NCBI GenBank assembly: GCA_964507105.1 | Contig: CAZDOR010000013.1 | Location: 1-15,532, forward strand | Direction of reading: 5' to 3' | DNA: 15,532 bases | Source: PWPS01 sp964507105 | Lineage (GTDB): Bacteria; Patescibacteriota; Minisyncoccia; Minisyncoccales; PWPS01 | Shown here: positions 7,321 through 13,900 of the stretch, one piece after another | Layout of the letters: each line of letters opens with the position of its first letter | Numbering within the stretch: position 1 is the first letter of the stretch | Notes under the pieces: generated by a model | Database searches by the model: none | The model's input: only the letters and a program-made list of their open reading frames with translations | What the model was told of the DNA's origin: nothing | Program-made: the position numbers and the translations under genes

Positions 7321-8569
7321 TTTACAAAAAGATAAGGCTCTTTTTGAGTCAATTAAAAAAGAAAGGAAAAGAAGAAAAGAAACTTTGGAAATGATTCCTT
7401 CGGAAAATCATACCTCTCCCGCTGTTTTAGAGGCAATGAGTACTATTTTAACTGATAAGTATGCAGAAGGGTACCCGAAAAAGAGATATTATGGAGGAAA
7501 TAAATATATTGACGAGGTTGAAGTTTTGGCTCAAAAAAGGGCTCAGAAGCTTTTTAATGTTCCGCTTGCAAATGTTCAACCCTATTCCGGGTCTCCGGCC
7601 AATATGGCGGTTTATTTGGCCTGTATGGAGCCGGGAGAAAAAGTTTTGGGAATGAACCTCAAAGCCGGAGGACATTTGACTCACGGCTGGAAAGTTAGTT
7701 TTTCCGGAATCTATTACGAGTCCGTATTTTACGGAGTTGATAAGGAGACGGAAAGAATTGATTTGGAAGAAGTAGAAAGGATCGCTCTGAAGGAAAAACC
7801 AAAACTGATTTGGGTCGGAGGCTCCGCTTACCCCAGAGAATTCAACTGGAAAAGATTTTCTAAAATAGCGGATAAAGTCGGCGCCTATCTGGCGGCCGAT
7901 ATAGCCCACATTGCCGGACTGGTAGTCGCCGGTGTTCATGAAAGCCCCGCACCGCATGTAGATATAATTACGACTACTACCCACAAAACCTTGAGAGGAC
8001 CCAGAGGGGGAATCGTTATGGTAACCGAAAAAGGATTGAAAAAAGACCCCGATTTGGATAAAAAGATAAATAAAGCCGTTTTTCCCGGACTTCAAGGAGG
8101 GCCTCACGAGCATCAAATTGCTGCCAAAGCGGTTTGCTTTAAAGAGGCTCTGAAAGATAGTTTTAAGGATTATGGAAAAAGAGTAGCTGATAACAATCGA
8201 AGATTAGCGGATGAATTGATAGGTAGCGGCTTTAGGCTTGTTACCGACGGAACGGATAACCACCTCTGCCTTATTGATTTGAGAAATAAAAATATAGGAG
8301 GTAAAAAAGCAGAGGAGCTCTTGGAGTTGGCGGGAATTACGATAAATAAAAATACAATACCCAACGATCCCGCTCCACCAGCGAATCCGTCGGGAATAAG
8401 AATGGGAACTCCGGCCATAACGACCAGGGGAATGGGAAAAGAGGAAGTGAACGAGATAGCTGAAGTGATTAATAAGGTTTTAAGTCACGGAACAAAAAAA
8501 GTGGCAAAACGAGAGAGAGGAAAGATTGAAGAAATAGCCGGCAAGTTTCCACTCCCGTACGATTTTTAA
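7307..8569 (+). CDS. glyA: Serine hydroxymethyltransferase
   Basis: This PLP enzyme interconverts serine and glycine and loads tetrahydrofolate with a one-carbon unit, supplying the substrate for FolD encoded downstream. Family motifs are clear: MIPSEN near residue 27, YAEGYPKKRYYGGN near 50, and the PLP-binding lysine K227 in TTTTHKTLRGPRGG. Near 340 the stretch PNDPAPPANPSGIRMGTPA is the usual C-terminal substrate-domain signature. At 420 residues it is full length. The ATG at 7307 lies inside the kinase gene, 14 bases before that gene's end; the next in-frame Met falls in the MIPSEN motif and would remove conserved residues, so 7307 is chosen. There is no Shine-Dalgarno sequence; coupling to the upstream reading frame is likely. 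No terminator was found after it. Confidence 0.97.
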   Translation: MKRNNLQKDKALFESIKKERKRRKETLEMIPSENHTSPAVLEAMSTILTDKYAEGYPKKRYYGGNKYIDEVEVLAQKRAQKLFNVPLANVQPYSGSPANMAVYLACMEPGEKVLGMNLKAGGHLTHGWKVSFSGIYYESVFYGVDKETERIDLEEVERIALKEKPKLIWVGGSAYPREFNWKRFSKIADKVGAYLAADIAHIAGLVVAGVHESPAPHVDIITTTTHKTLRGPRGGIVMVTEKGLKKDPDLDKKINKAVFPGLQGGPHEHQIAAKAVCFKEALKDSFKDYGKRVADNNRRLADELIGSGFRLVTDGTDNHLCLIDLRNKNIGGKKAEELLELAGITINKNTIPNDPAPPANPSGIRMGTPAITTRGMGKEEVNEIAEVINKVLSHGTKKVAKRERGKIEEIAGKFPLPYDF

Positions 8570-8571
8570 TT

Positions 8572-8580
8572 TGCTATAAT
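8572..8580 (+). promoter_or_regulatory. Extended -10 promoter for the small membrane protein gene
   Basis: TGC-TATAAT is a perfect extended -10 element (TG at 8572-8573, TATAAT at 8575-8580). No -35 hexamer is recognisable at the right distance, as expected for extended -10 promoters. Only eight bases separate the element from the ATG at 8589, so the message would be leaderless or nearly so. Confidence 0.6.
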
Positions 8581-8588
8581 AAAGCACT

Positions 8589-8795
8589 ATGTTTTTTATC
8601 GTTTCGTTAATTTTAAGCATCCTGATAACTATTTTCTTTTTGGTGATGTTTTTTACTTTGAGTTCTCATTTTGAAAAGATGTCGTTACCGGAAGAAAATT
8701 TCCAAGCGAATTCCAAAGCGATGAAAATTTACAAAACGGGGGGTGTGGCTTTGCTGATCTTAATGTTTCTGTTTTTAATCCTAACCTTTTATTAA
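8589..8795 (+). CDS. Small two-helix membrane protein of unknown function
   Basis: I do not recognise this 68-residue protein. It has two hydrophobic segments, about residues 2-26 (rich in Ile, Leu and Phe) and 49-68, separated by a polar stretch of about 22 residues containing HFEKMSLPEENFQANSKAMK. Both ends are therefore in the membrane, probably a hairpin. It lacks SecG-type glycine motifs. It begins eight bases after an extended -10 element and ends two bases before the PH-domain gene, so the two are probably cotranscribed and may act together. Codon use looks like that of its neighbours. The coding call rests on the placement between promoter and next gene and on the membrane-protein composition, not on a known family. 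Confidence 0.75.
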   Translation: MFFIVSLILSILITIFFLVMFFTLSSHFEKMSLPEENFQANSKAMKIYKTGGVALLILMFLFLILTFY

Positions 8796-8797
8796 AT

Positions 8798-9373
8798 ATG
8801 ATCGAACTGGAAGAGAATGAAAGCATATATCAAATAAAAAGGAGACATCCTTTAATTTTGAAGCTTGAGTTGCTTCCCGTTGTTTTTTTATTTTTACTCT
8901 TGCTCGGTCTATCTTCTTCCCTACCCTTCTTTTTTGAAGAGCCGGAATGGATGAGTGAAGTTTATAATTATTTTGGCAAATTTGAACCTTTATATTTTAT
9001 TTATTTTTTAATTACGATTTTATTTTTACTTTTTTGGAATGTATTTTTCTTAATATTTTCCATGTATTATTTAGATTGTTGGATCGTCACCGACCAAAGG
9101 ACCGTCCATACGGAGCTGAAAGGAGTATTCAACAGATATGTTTCCAGCATCTATCACCATCGAATTCAGGACGTTAGTGTAGATATCGGAGGAATTTTGG
9201 GTACTTATTTTAATTTCGGTGACGTACAAATACAAACGGCGGGAAAATTTAGGAAGTTTGTTTTTAAAATGGTACCCGATCCTCACGAAACGAAAACCAC
9301 GATATTAAAAGCCCAAAAGAAGTTTTTAAAAAAGAAAGAGAATTCAGGCAAGAAAAATAAAAATGATTTTTAA
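8798..9373 (+). CDS. Membrane-anchored bacterial PH-domain (YdbS/YdbT-like) protein
   Basis: This is a 191-residue integral membrane protein with a cytoplasmic bacterial PH-like domain; biochemical function is unknown. After a short N-terminus (ending in IKRRHPLILK) there are two transmembrane segments, about 24-46 and 64-91. The PH-like domain (about 92-175) starts with DCWIVTDQRTVHTELKG and contains HRIQDVSVDIGGILGTYFNFGDVQI, the pattern common in this family (a turn of W-VTD-R, then I-DV, then GD--I-T). The C-terminus is a lysine-rich tail. It follows the 68-residue membrane protein by two bases and overlaps folD by 11 bases. The start has no Shine-Dalgarno sequence but is preceded by TTAAAT. 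The family assignment is from domain pattern. Confidence 0.8.
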   Translation: MIELEENESIYQIKRRHPLILKLELLPVVFLFLLLLGLSSSLPFFFEEPEWMSEVYNYFGKFEPLYFIYFLITILFLLFWNVFFLIFSMYYLDCWIVTDQRTVHTELKGVFNRYVSSIYHHRIQDVSVDIGGILGTYFNFGDVQIQTAGKFRKFVFKMVPDPHETKTTILKAQKKFLKKKENSGKKNKNDF

Positions 9374-10163
9374 TTGTAAAAAATTAGCTGCTCGAGAATT
9401 GGAGAAAATTAAAGATTCGGCCCCGAAAAATCTTTCCGTAGGAGTGTTGCAGGTGGGAAAAGATCCGGTTTCCGAAGTTTATGTGGAAGAAAAAAGAAAA
9501 GCGGCTGAAAAAGCAGGCATAGAGTTTACCCATTATAAATTATCTTCTAAAATAAGTTTTAATAATTTAAAGGCAAAGATTTCCGGATTGTCCGACGACG
9601 GATTAATAATTCAATTACCGATTAAAAGTGATTTGGATACCCAAAAAGTTTTGAATCTCATTCCATTCGGAAAGGATATAGATGCTTTGTCGGAAATGTC
9701 GGTAGGAAAAATGTATACGGGAAGACTGAATATTTTTCCTCCGGTAGTTAGTGCGATTGATAAGATTTTGAAAGACCAAAAAATAGATATGGAAGGAAAA
9801 ATTCTGGGAGTTGTCGGCCCGGGAAGGTTGGTTGGTAGGCCGACAATCAGTTACGGTTTGAATAAAGGAGCTTCGATAGTATCCGTAAACGAAAATAGCA
9901 GAAATCCGGAAAAATTAACCGCTAAAGCGGATATATTGGTTACGGGAGTTGGAAAACCCGATTTAATAAAAGCTGAAATGGTAAAGGAGGGTGCGATTGT
10001 TATAGATGCGGGAACCAGCAAAAAAGATGGAAGAGTGGTAGGCGATGTCGATTTGGAAGATGTAAAAGAAAAAGTAAATTTAGTTACTCCGGTCCCCGGA
10101 GGAGTCGGTCCTTTGACGGTTGTTTGTCTACTTGAGAATTTATTAAAGAAAAATGTCAATTGA
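9363..10163 (+). CDS. folD: Divergent FolD: methylene-THF dehydrogenase / methenyl-THF cyclohydrolase
   Basis: It is expected to oxidise 5,10-methylene-THF to methenyl-THF and hydrolyse it to 10-formyl-THF, using the one-carbon unit from GlyA. The catalytic Tyr40 and Lys44 (VYVEEKRKAAE) and Gln84 (LIIQLP) are present, as is the C-terminal PVPGGVGPLTVVCLLEN. The Rossmann region has VVGPGRLVGRP where FolD proteins normally have GRS-x-VGxP. KDIDA replaces KDVDG, and the usual PCTP segment reads FPPVVS. Length is 266 residues, slightly shorter than typical FolD. Because of these changes the cofactor preference or the cyclohydrolase step could differ. The gene overlaps the PH-domain gene upstream by 11 bases and the PAP2 gene downstream by 11 bases. 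Confidence 0.88.
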   Translation: MIFNCKKLAARELEKIKDSAPKNLSVGVLQVGKDPVSEVYVEEKRKAAEKAGIEFTHYKLSSKISFNNLKAKISGLSDDGLIIQLPIKSDLDTQKVLNLIPFGKDIDALSEMSVGKMYTGRLNIFPPVVSAIDKILKDQKIDMEGKILGVVGPGRLVGRPTISYGLNKGASIVSVNENSRNPEKLTAKADILVTGVGKPDLIKAEMVKEGAIVIDAGTSKKDGRVVGDVDLEDVKEKVNLVTPVPGGVGPLTVVCLLENLLKKNVN

Positions 10164-10665
10164 TTTAAGTTTATTCGAGGCAATCTTTCAATTCAGTGGA
10201 ATTTATTGGCTTGATTTTGCCGGACATGTGTTGGCTAAATTTTTGCCGTATGGAATCATTGTCATGTTAATTTTTTTTATTGTAAAAGATAAAGTTTTTT
10301 ACGCTAAGACGGTTTTGCATGCAATTTTATTGGGATTTCTGACAAGATATGTAGTTCTTGTTCCTATAGAGCGTTTAATTCCCAGAGACAGGCCGTTTTC
10401 GGCATACGGCTTTGATCCGCTTGTTCCAAAAGAGTCATCCCCTTCTTTTCCATCCGCTCATGCCTCATTTTTCTTTTTAGTATCAACGATAATATTTTTT
10501 AAAAATAAAAAACTTGGTTGCTTTTTATATTTTTTATCATTTTTGATTTCTCTATCGAGAATTTATACAGGAGTTCATTGGCCTTCCGATGTGCTTGTCG
10601 GTGCGCTAATAGGCATTATTGTCGGATTGATATATCAAAAAATAAAAGAGATGATTTCCGATTAG
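10153..10665 (+). CDS. PAP2-family membrane phosphatase
   Basis: This is a 170-residue membrane phosphatase, probably acting on a lipid (di)phosphate such as undecaprenyl pyrophosphate; the substrate is not visible. The three PAP2 signature blocks are present: block 1 ends in RDRP (R80-P81), block 2 is PSFPSAH (H103), block 3 is S135-R136 to H142 and D146 in SRIYTGVHWPSD. His103 and His142 would be the acid and nucleophile, respectively. The block 1 lysine, seven residues before the Arg of RP, is a glutamate here (E73), with arginines at 74 and 78 that might compensate. Hydrophobic segments lie at about 31-44, 53-70, 105-116, 121-135 and 146-160. It overlaps folD by 11 bases and is the last plus-strand gene before the tRNA. 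A bacitracin-resistance role is a family possibility only. Confidence 0.85.
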   Translation: MSIDLSLFEAIFQFSGIYWLDFAGHVLAKFLPYGIIVMLIFFIVKDKVFYAKTVLHAILLGFLTRYVVLVPIERLIPRDRPFSAYGFDPLVPKESSPSFPSAHASFFFLVSTIIFFKNKKLGCFLYFLSFLISLSRIYTGVHWPSDVLVGALIGIIVGLIYQKIKEMISD

Positions 10666-10679
10666 CGTAAGTTTTCTAT

Positions 10680-10708
10680 AAAAATAAAAAACACCAGAAA
10701 GGTATTTT
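10680..10708 (-). terminator. Rho-independent terminator of the tRNA-Leu transcript
   Basis: Read on the minus strand, AAAATACC and GGTGTTTT form an 8-bp stem (one G-T pair) around the loop TTTCT, followed by TTATTTTT. It sits seven bases after the tRNA 3' end. The stem is AT-rich and therefore moderate. It may also act on plus-strand transcripts leaving the PAP2 gene, although the U-run is shorter that way. Confidence 0.55.
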
Positions 10709-10714
10709 AGGTTG

Positions 10715-10800
10715 TGCCTGGAGTGGGAATCGAACCCACACGTCCTTAACGGACAGCGGATTTTGAATCCGCCCTGTCTACCTGATTCCAGCATCCAGGC
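10715..10800 (-). tRNA. tRNA-Leu (anticodon CAA)
   Basis: On the minus strand a complete class II tRNA can be folded. The acceptor pairs are GCCTGGA with TCCAGGC, followed by discriminator A, the expected base for leucine. The anticodon stem GCGGA/TCCGC closes the loop TTCAAAA, giving anticodon CAA (10763-10765 on the plus strand). The long variable arm GTCC-GTTAA-GGAC and the T arm GTGGG-TTCGATT-CCCAC complete it. Position 8 is T, so the product could be a substrate for s4U8 formation by ThiI encoded nearby. CCA is not encoded: the bases after the discriminator are CAA, so a CCA-adding enzyme is needed. The gene is 86 bases long. Confidence 0.96.
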
Positions 10801-10811
10801 TACTACCGACT

Positions 10812-10840
10812 ATTGTAGTTAATTTTTTCTTTTTTGTAAA
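10812..10840 (-). promoter_or_regulatory. Sigma-70 type promoter of tRNA-Leu
   Basis: On the minus strand TTTACA (10835-10840) and TACAAT (10812-10817) are separated by exactly 17 bases. The predicted transcription start is about five bases before the mature tRNA 5' end. The promoter is divergent to that of the Rrf2 gene, with about 30 bases between the two -35 elements. Confidence 0.65.
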
Positions 10841-10872
10841 CCCTTTTTATGACTAAGCGGAAATAGGTGGTA

Positions 10873-10900
10873 TTGACACCGGACGGCAATTTGTTATCAT
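10873..10900 (+). promoter_or_regulatory. Promoter of the rrf2-iscS-iscU-mnmA-thiI operon
   Basis: TTGACA (10873-10878) is a consensus -35. TATCAT (10895-10900) is a good -10 with an extended TG-n just upstream (TG at 10892-10893), at a spacing of 16 bases. The predicted start of transcription, near 10907, lies inside the palindrome that follows. Confidence 0.75.
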
Positions 10901-10903
10901 AAT

Positions 10904-10922
10904 ACCGAGTAGATTACTCGGT
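10904..10922 (+). promoter_or_regulatory. Palindromic operator over the transcription start (probable Rrf2/IscR site)
   Basis: ACCGAGTA-GAT-TACTCGGT is a perfect 8-bp inverted repeat with a 3-base centre. It lies immediately downstream of the -10 element and 16 bases before the regulator's ATG. Rrf2-family proteins are dimers that bind such AT-flanked palindromes, commonly at their own promoters, so autoregulation is the natural reading. The same bases followed by a T-run could also form a small hairpin in the RNA, but the loop is tight and the element overlaps the start site. No second copy was seen in the window. Confidence 0.65.
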
Positions 10923-10938
10923 TTTTACATTTTATAAG

Positions 10939-11337
10939 ATGCAGATATCCAAAAAATCGCAATACGGATTACGTGGCCTATTCAGATTGGCTGAAACCAG
11001 CGGACATACTCCGATGAGAGAAGTGGCAAAAAAAGAAGGCATCTCTCCGGATTATCTGGAAAAGATATTTACCCGACTGGAGAAAGGAGGTTTTATAACT
11101 TCCAAAAGAGGACCTTCCGGCGGTTACGCTTTGGCAATGAGTCCGGAGGATATAACTTTAAGAAAAATCTTGGAAGCCTTGGAAAATAATTTCAATCTGG
11201 TTGAGTGTGTTGAAGACGGTTGCAGTAGACTTGAAGGTTGTCCGGTCGCTCCCGTCTGGAAGAAGTTAGACGATGAGGTGAAGAGGAAGCTGGAGTTAAT
11301 TACTTTAAAGACAATTTTAGAAAACAATAAAGATTAA
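10939..11337 (+). CDS. Rrf2-family (IscR-like) Fe-S responsive transcription regulator
   Basis: This is a 132-residue winged-helix regulator that probably senses cellular Fe-S status and controls this operon. The N-terminus MQISKKSQYGLRGLFRLAE and the segment GISPDYLEKIFTRLEKGGFI-SKRGPSGGY (about 35-63) are the typical Rrf2 HTH and wing. Three cysteines, C90, C95 and C101, sit in the dimerisation-helix region with spacing C-x4-C-x5-C, close to the C-x5-C-x5-C cluster motif of IscR. The start at 10939 gives the standard N-terminus; no Shine-Dalgarno sequence precedes it. It lies just after a palindrome and promoter and is followed three bases later by iscS, the standard context of IscR. CymR- or NsrR-like roles are alternatives, but the gene order favours an IscR role. 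Confidence 0.9.
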   Translation: MQISKKSQYGLRGLFRLAETSGHTPMREVAKKEGISPDYLEKIFTRLEKGGFITSKRGPSGGYALAMSPEDITLRKILEALENNFNLVECVEDGCSRLEGCPVAPVWKKLDDEVKRKLELITLKTILENNKD

Positions 11338-11340
11338 TTT

Positions 11341-12495
11341 ATGAGTATGGATGAAAAAATATATTTGGATAACGCTTCCACCACTCCGGTAGATGAGAAG
11401 GTAATGGAAGCGATGAAACCATTTTTTGAAGAAAGGTTCGGCAATCCCTCTTCTCTGCACTCTTTTGGTCAGGAGGCGCGAGTGGCAATAGATAAATCCA
11501 GAGAGAAGATTGCCGATTATTTGAATTGCGATCCCAAAGAAGTTATCTTTACCGGATCGGCCACCGAAGCCAACAATATTATGATTAAAGGTGTTATCGA
11601 GGCCGATGACAATCCGCACGTAATAACTACATCAATAGAGCACGATGCAGTTTTGGAGACCGTAAAGGAGTCCGGTGCGGATTATACCGTTTTGGATGTC
11701 GATAAGGACGGTTTTATTGACCCTGAAGATTTGAAAGGGGCGATAAATGAAGAAACCGTTTTGGTGACCGTGATGTATGCAAATAACGAGATAGGAACGA
11801 TTCAGCCGATAAAAAAGATAGCTGAACTTATAAAGGAGGTCAATAAAGGTAGAGATAAGAGGATCTACCTCCATACCGATGCGGCGCAAGCGGCGGGATA
11901 CTTGAATTGTGATGTCGATGAGTTGGGAGTTAACGGATTGACAATTAGCGGACATAAGATTTACGGACCAAAGGGAATCGGTGTTTTATTCAAAAAGAGA
12001 AATGTAAAAGTTGAACCGATAATATTCGGCGGAGGGCAAGAAGACGGAATCAGATCGGGTACATACAATACTCCCCTCATAGTCGGAATGGGTAAGGCGG
12101 TTGAGCTTCTGAAGACGAAAAAAAGAAAAGGAGAGACAAAAGAGCTTAGAGATTATTTAATTGAAGAAGTCTTAAAAATTAAAGGAGCCTCTCTGAACGG
12201 ACCCAAAGAAAGCAGATTACCCAATAATGCCAACTTTAGCTTTGAGGGGGTAGAGGGTGAGTCAATTGTAATGATTTTGGATCAAAAGGGAATTGCCACT
12301 TCTACCGGATCGGCCTGTTCCAGCAAGTCTCTAAAAGCTTCACACGTTCTTAGGGCTATTGGGCTCAAGGGTTTGGAGGCACACTCTTCACTGCGGGTTT
12401 CCGTCGGTAGAGAGACGACAAGAGAGGATGTCGATGAGTTTTTAAAAGCACTGCCGGATGCAATAAAACGACTAAGGGAGATATCGGGAAGATAA
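11341..12495 (+). CDS. iscS: Cysteine desulfurase, IscS/NifS type
   Basis: This PLP enzyme takes sulfur from cysteine as a persulfide and passes it to IscU, MnmA and ThiI, all encoded downstream. It starts near IYLDNASTTPVD and has GNPSSLHSFG near residue 36. The PLP lysine is K206 in SGHKIYGPKG, and the persulfide cysteine is C326 in STGSACSSKSLKASHVLRAIG (about residue 321 on), the IscS/NifS class I loop. Length is 384 residues, in the usual range. The first ATG at 11341 is followed by another at 11347; either would do, and the first is kept. It is three bases after the regulator gene and 24 bases before iscU. The intergenic stretch contains a 10-base palindrome GCTAATTAGC (12502-12511) of unknown role. 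Confidence 0.96.
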   Translation: MSMDEKIYLDNASTTPVDEKVMEAMKPFFEERFGNPSSLHSFGQEARVAIDKSREKIADYLNCDPKEVIFTGSATEANNIMIKGVIEADDNPHVITTSIEHDAVLETVKESGADYTVLDVDKDGFIDPEDLKGAINEETVLVTVMYANNEIGTIQPIKKIAELIKEVNKGRDKRIYLHTDAAQAAGYLNCDVDELGVNGLTISGHKIYGPKGIGVLFKKRNVKVEPIIFGGGQEDGIRSGTYNTPLIVGMGKAVELLKTKKRKGETKELRDYLIEEVLKIKGASLNGPKESRLPNNANFSFEGVEGESIVMILDQKGIATSTGSACSSKSLKASHVLRAIGLKGLEAHSSLRVSVGRETTREDVDEFLKALPDAIKRLREISGR

Positions 12496-12519
12496 ATAAA
12501 AGCTAATTAGCAGAAGAAT

Positions 12520-12891
12520 ATGAGCAACATATATTCAGAAAAAGCGATGGATCACTTCATGAATCCACGCAACATGGGAGAGTTTGACGATCCCGACGGG
12601 GTTGGAGACGTCGGCAATCCCAGTTGCGGAGATTTAATGACCATCCATATAAAAGTGAAAGACAAAAAAATTGAAGGCATTAAATTTAAAACCTTGGGAT
12701 GTGCGGCCGCTATCGCTACCTCGGACATGATTTGTGAGCTGGCTAAAGGGAAAACCCTGGACGACGCTTTGAAGGTCACCTTTCAAGACGTAGTTGACGA
12801 GTTGGGAGAACTGCCCCCCTCCAAGGTTCATTGTGCCAACCTGGCTCAAAAAGGATTAAAAGAAGCAATAGATGACTATAAAGAAAAGTAA
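12520..12891 (+). CDS. iscU: Fe-S cluster assembly scaffold, IscU/NifU-N type
   Basis: This is the scaffold on which IscS sulfur and iron are assembled into [2Fe-2S] or [4Fe-4S] clusters. All three conserved cysteines are present: in NPSCGD (about residue 36), in LGCAAAIATSD (about 61) and in KVHCANLA (about 104), with the conserved Asp of CGD. ELPPSK precedes the last cysteine where Escherichia coli IscU has LPPVK, the HscA-binding motif, so the chaperone interaction may differ or be absent; no hscA/hscB genes are in the window. At 123 residues it is a stand-alone scaffold with no NifU C-terminal domain. The leader has a weak purine run (GAAGAAT) before ATG. It overlaps mnmA by 20 bases. Confidence 0.95.
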   Translation: MSNIYSEKAMDHFMNPRNMGEFDDPDGVGDVGNPSCGDLMTIHIKVKDKKIEGIKFKTLGCAAAIATSDMICELAKGKTLDDALKVTFQDVVDELGELPPSKVHCANLAQKGLKEAIDDYKEK

Positions 12892-13891
12892 AAAAGTAGC
12901 CGTCGGAGTCTCCGGAGGAGTTGACTCTTCCGTAGCTCTAAAACTTTTAAAGTCTTCCGGGTACGAGCCGATCGGTTTTTTTATGAAGTTTTGGGGCAAG
13001 GAGAATCATTGCTGTGGAATGGATTCGGAGCGGAGGGCCAGAAAAACCTGCCAAAAACTAAATATTCCCTTTTACGTTTTGGACGTCAGGGATGAGTTCA
13101 AAAGCCAAGTAGTTGACTATTTTTTAAGGAGTTATCAAATGGGTGAGACTCCCAATCCGTGCGTGGCCTGCAATAGAGAGATAAAGTTTAAAACCCTATT
13201 TAGAAAGATAAGAGAATTTGAAGGGACGAAGGTAGCCACCGGCCATTACGCTCAAATTGAAGACGGACTTATAATGACACCCAAAGATAGAAAAAAGGAT
13301 CAGACTTATTTCATGTGGAGCTTTAAAAAAGAACTTTTGGATAATATTGTATTTCCTCTCGGTAGTTTAAAAAAAACAGAAGTTCGTAAAGTAGCTTCCA
13401 GAACAAACATGCCGACGGCAGATGTTCCCGAGTCGCAGGAGGTTTGTTTCGTAAAAGAGGATCTATCCGAGTTTTTAAGGAGCTATATTGATTTGATTCC
13501 CGGAGATATAGAAGACAAACACGGAAAAAAATTGGGTACTCATATTGGGTTACCGGTTTATACCATCGGACAAAGAAAAGGAATAGGGCTTTCCGGAGGG
13601 CCGTTTTATGTTCTTAAAAAGGATGTGGAAAGAAATGTTTTGGTTGTAACGAAGAACGACCGGGATTTATTCAAAAAAAAGGTAAGATTCAGAAAAGAAA
13701 ACTTTTTCAAAGACTTAAGTTTTCCCCTGGAAGTCGAAGCAAAAATTAGATATAATGGACCTCGAGAGAAAGGGGTATTAGAAAGCAAAAATAATTTTGA
13801 ATTCGTAAAAGCTCAAAGAGCTATTACCCCGGGACAATCCATAGTTTTTTACAAAAAAAACAATCTTTTAGGTGGAGGAGTTATAAATTAA
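12872..13891 (+). CDS. mnmA: tRNA-specific 2-thiouridylase
   Basis: It activates U34 of Lys, Glu and Gln tRNAs with ATP and replaces the 2-oxygen by sulfur. The PP-loop is SGGVDSS at 14-20. The two catalytic cysteines are C97 in NPCVAC and C192 in SQEVCFV, and the family signature GQRKGIGL appears near 230. Near 115 is ATGHYAQIE, also typical. Length is 339 residues, in the short half of the family, with the C-terminal beta-barrel region present. The ATG lies inside iscU, 20 bases before that gene's end, and the encoded N-terminus KKVAVGVSGG is correct for the family. No tusABCDE-type relay genes are present, so direct transfer from IscS or use of the small CxxC protein downstream is possible (inference). 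Confidence 0.96.
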   Translation: MTIKKSKKVAVGVSGGVDSSVALKLLKSSGYEPIGFFMKFWGKENHCCGMDSERRARKTCQKLNIPFYVLDVRDEFKSQVVDYFLRSYQMGETPNPCVACNREIKFKTLFRKIREFEGTKVATGHYAQIEDGLIMTPKDRKKDQTYFMWSFKKELLDNIVFPLGSLKKTEVRKVASRTNMPTADVPESQEVCFVKEDLSEFLRSYIDLIPGDIEDKHGKKLGTHIGLPVYTIGQRKGIGLSGGPFYVLKKDVERNVLVVTKNDRDLFKKKVRFRKENFFKDLSFPLEVEAKIRYNGPREKGVLESKNNFEFVKAQRAITPGQSIVFYKKNNLLGGGVIN

Positions 13892-13900
13892 CATAAATTC

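Noticed and set aside
7448..8116. Minus-strand open frame (222 codons) opposite glyA
   Set aside because: Antisense to conserved SHMT motifs; shadow of glyA codon bias with no own start signals.
10606..10794. Minus-strand open frame across the tRNA
   Set aside because: Most of it is the tRNA-Leu itself and the antisense of the PAP2 3' end.
12502..12511. Palindrome GCTAATTAGC between iscS and iscU
   Set aside because: Only 10 bases and without loop or T-run; too weak to call a terminator or operator, so only noted under iscS.
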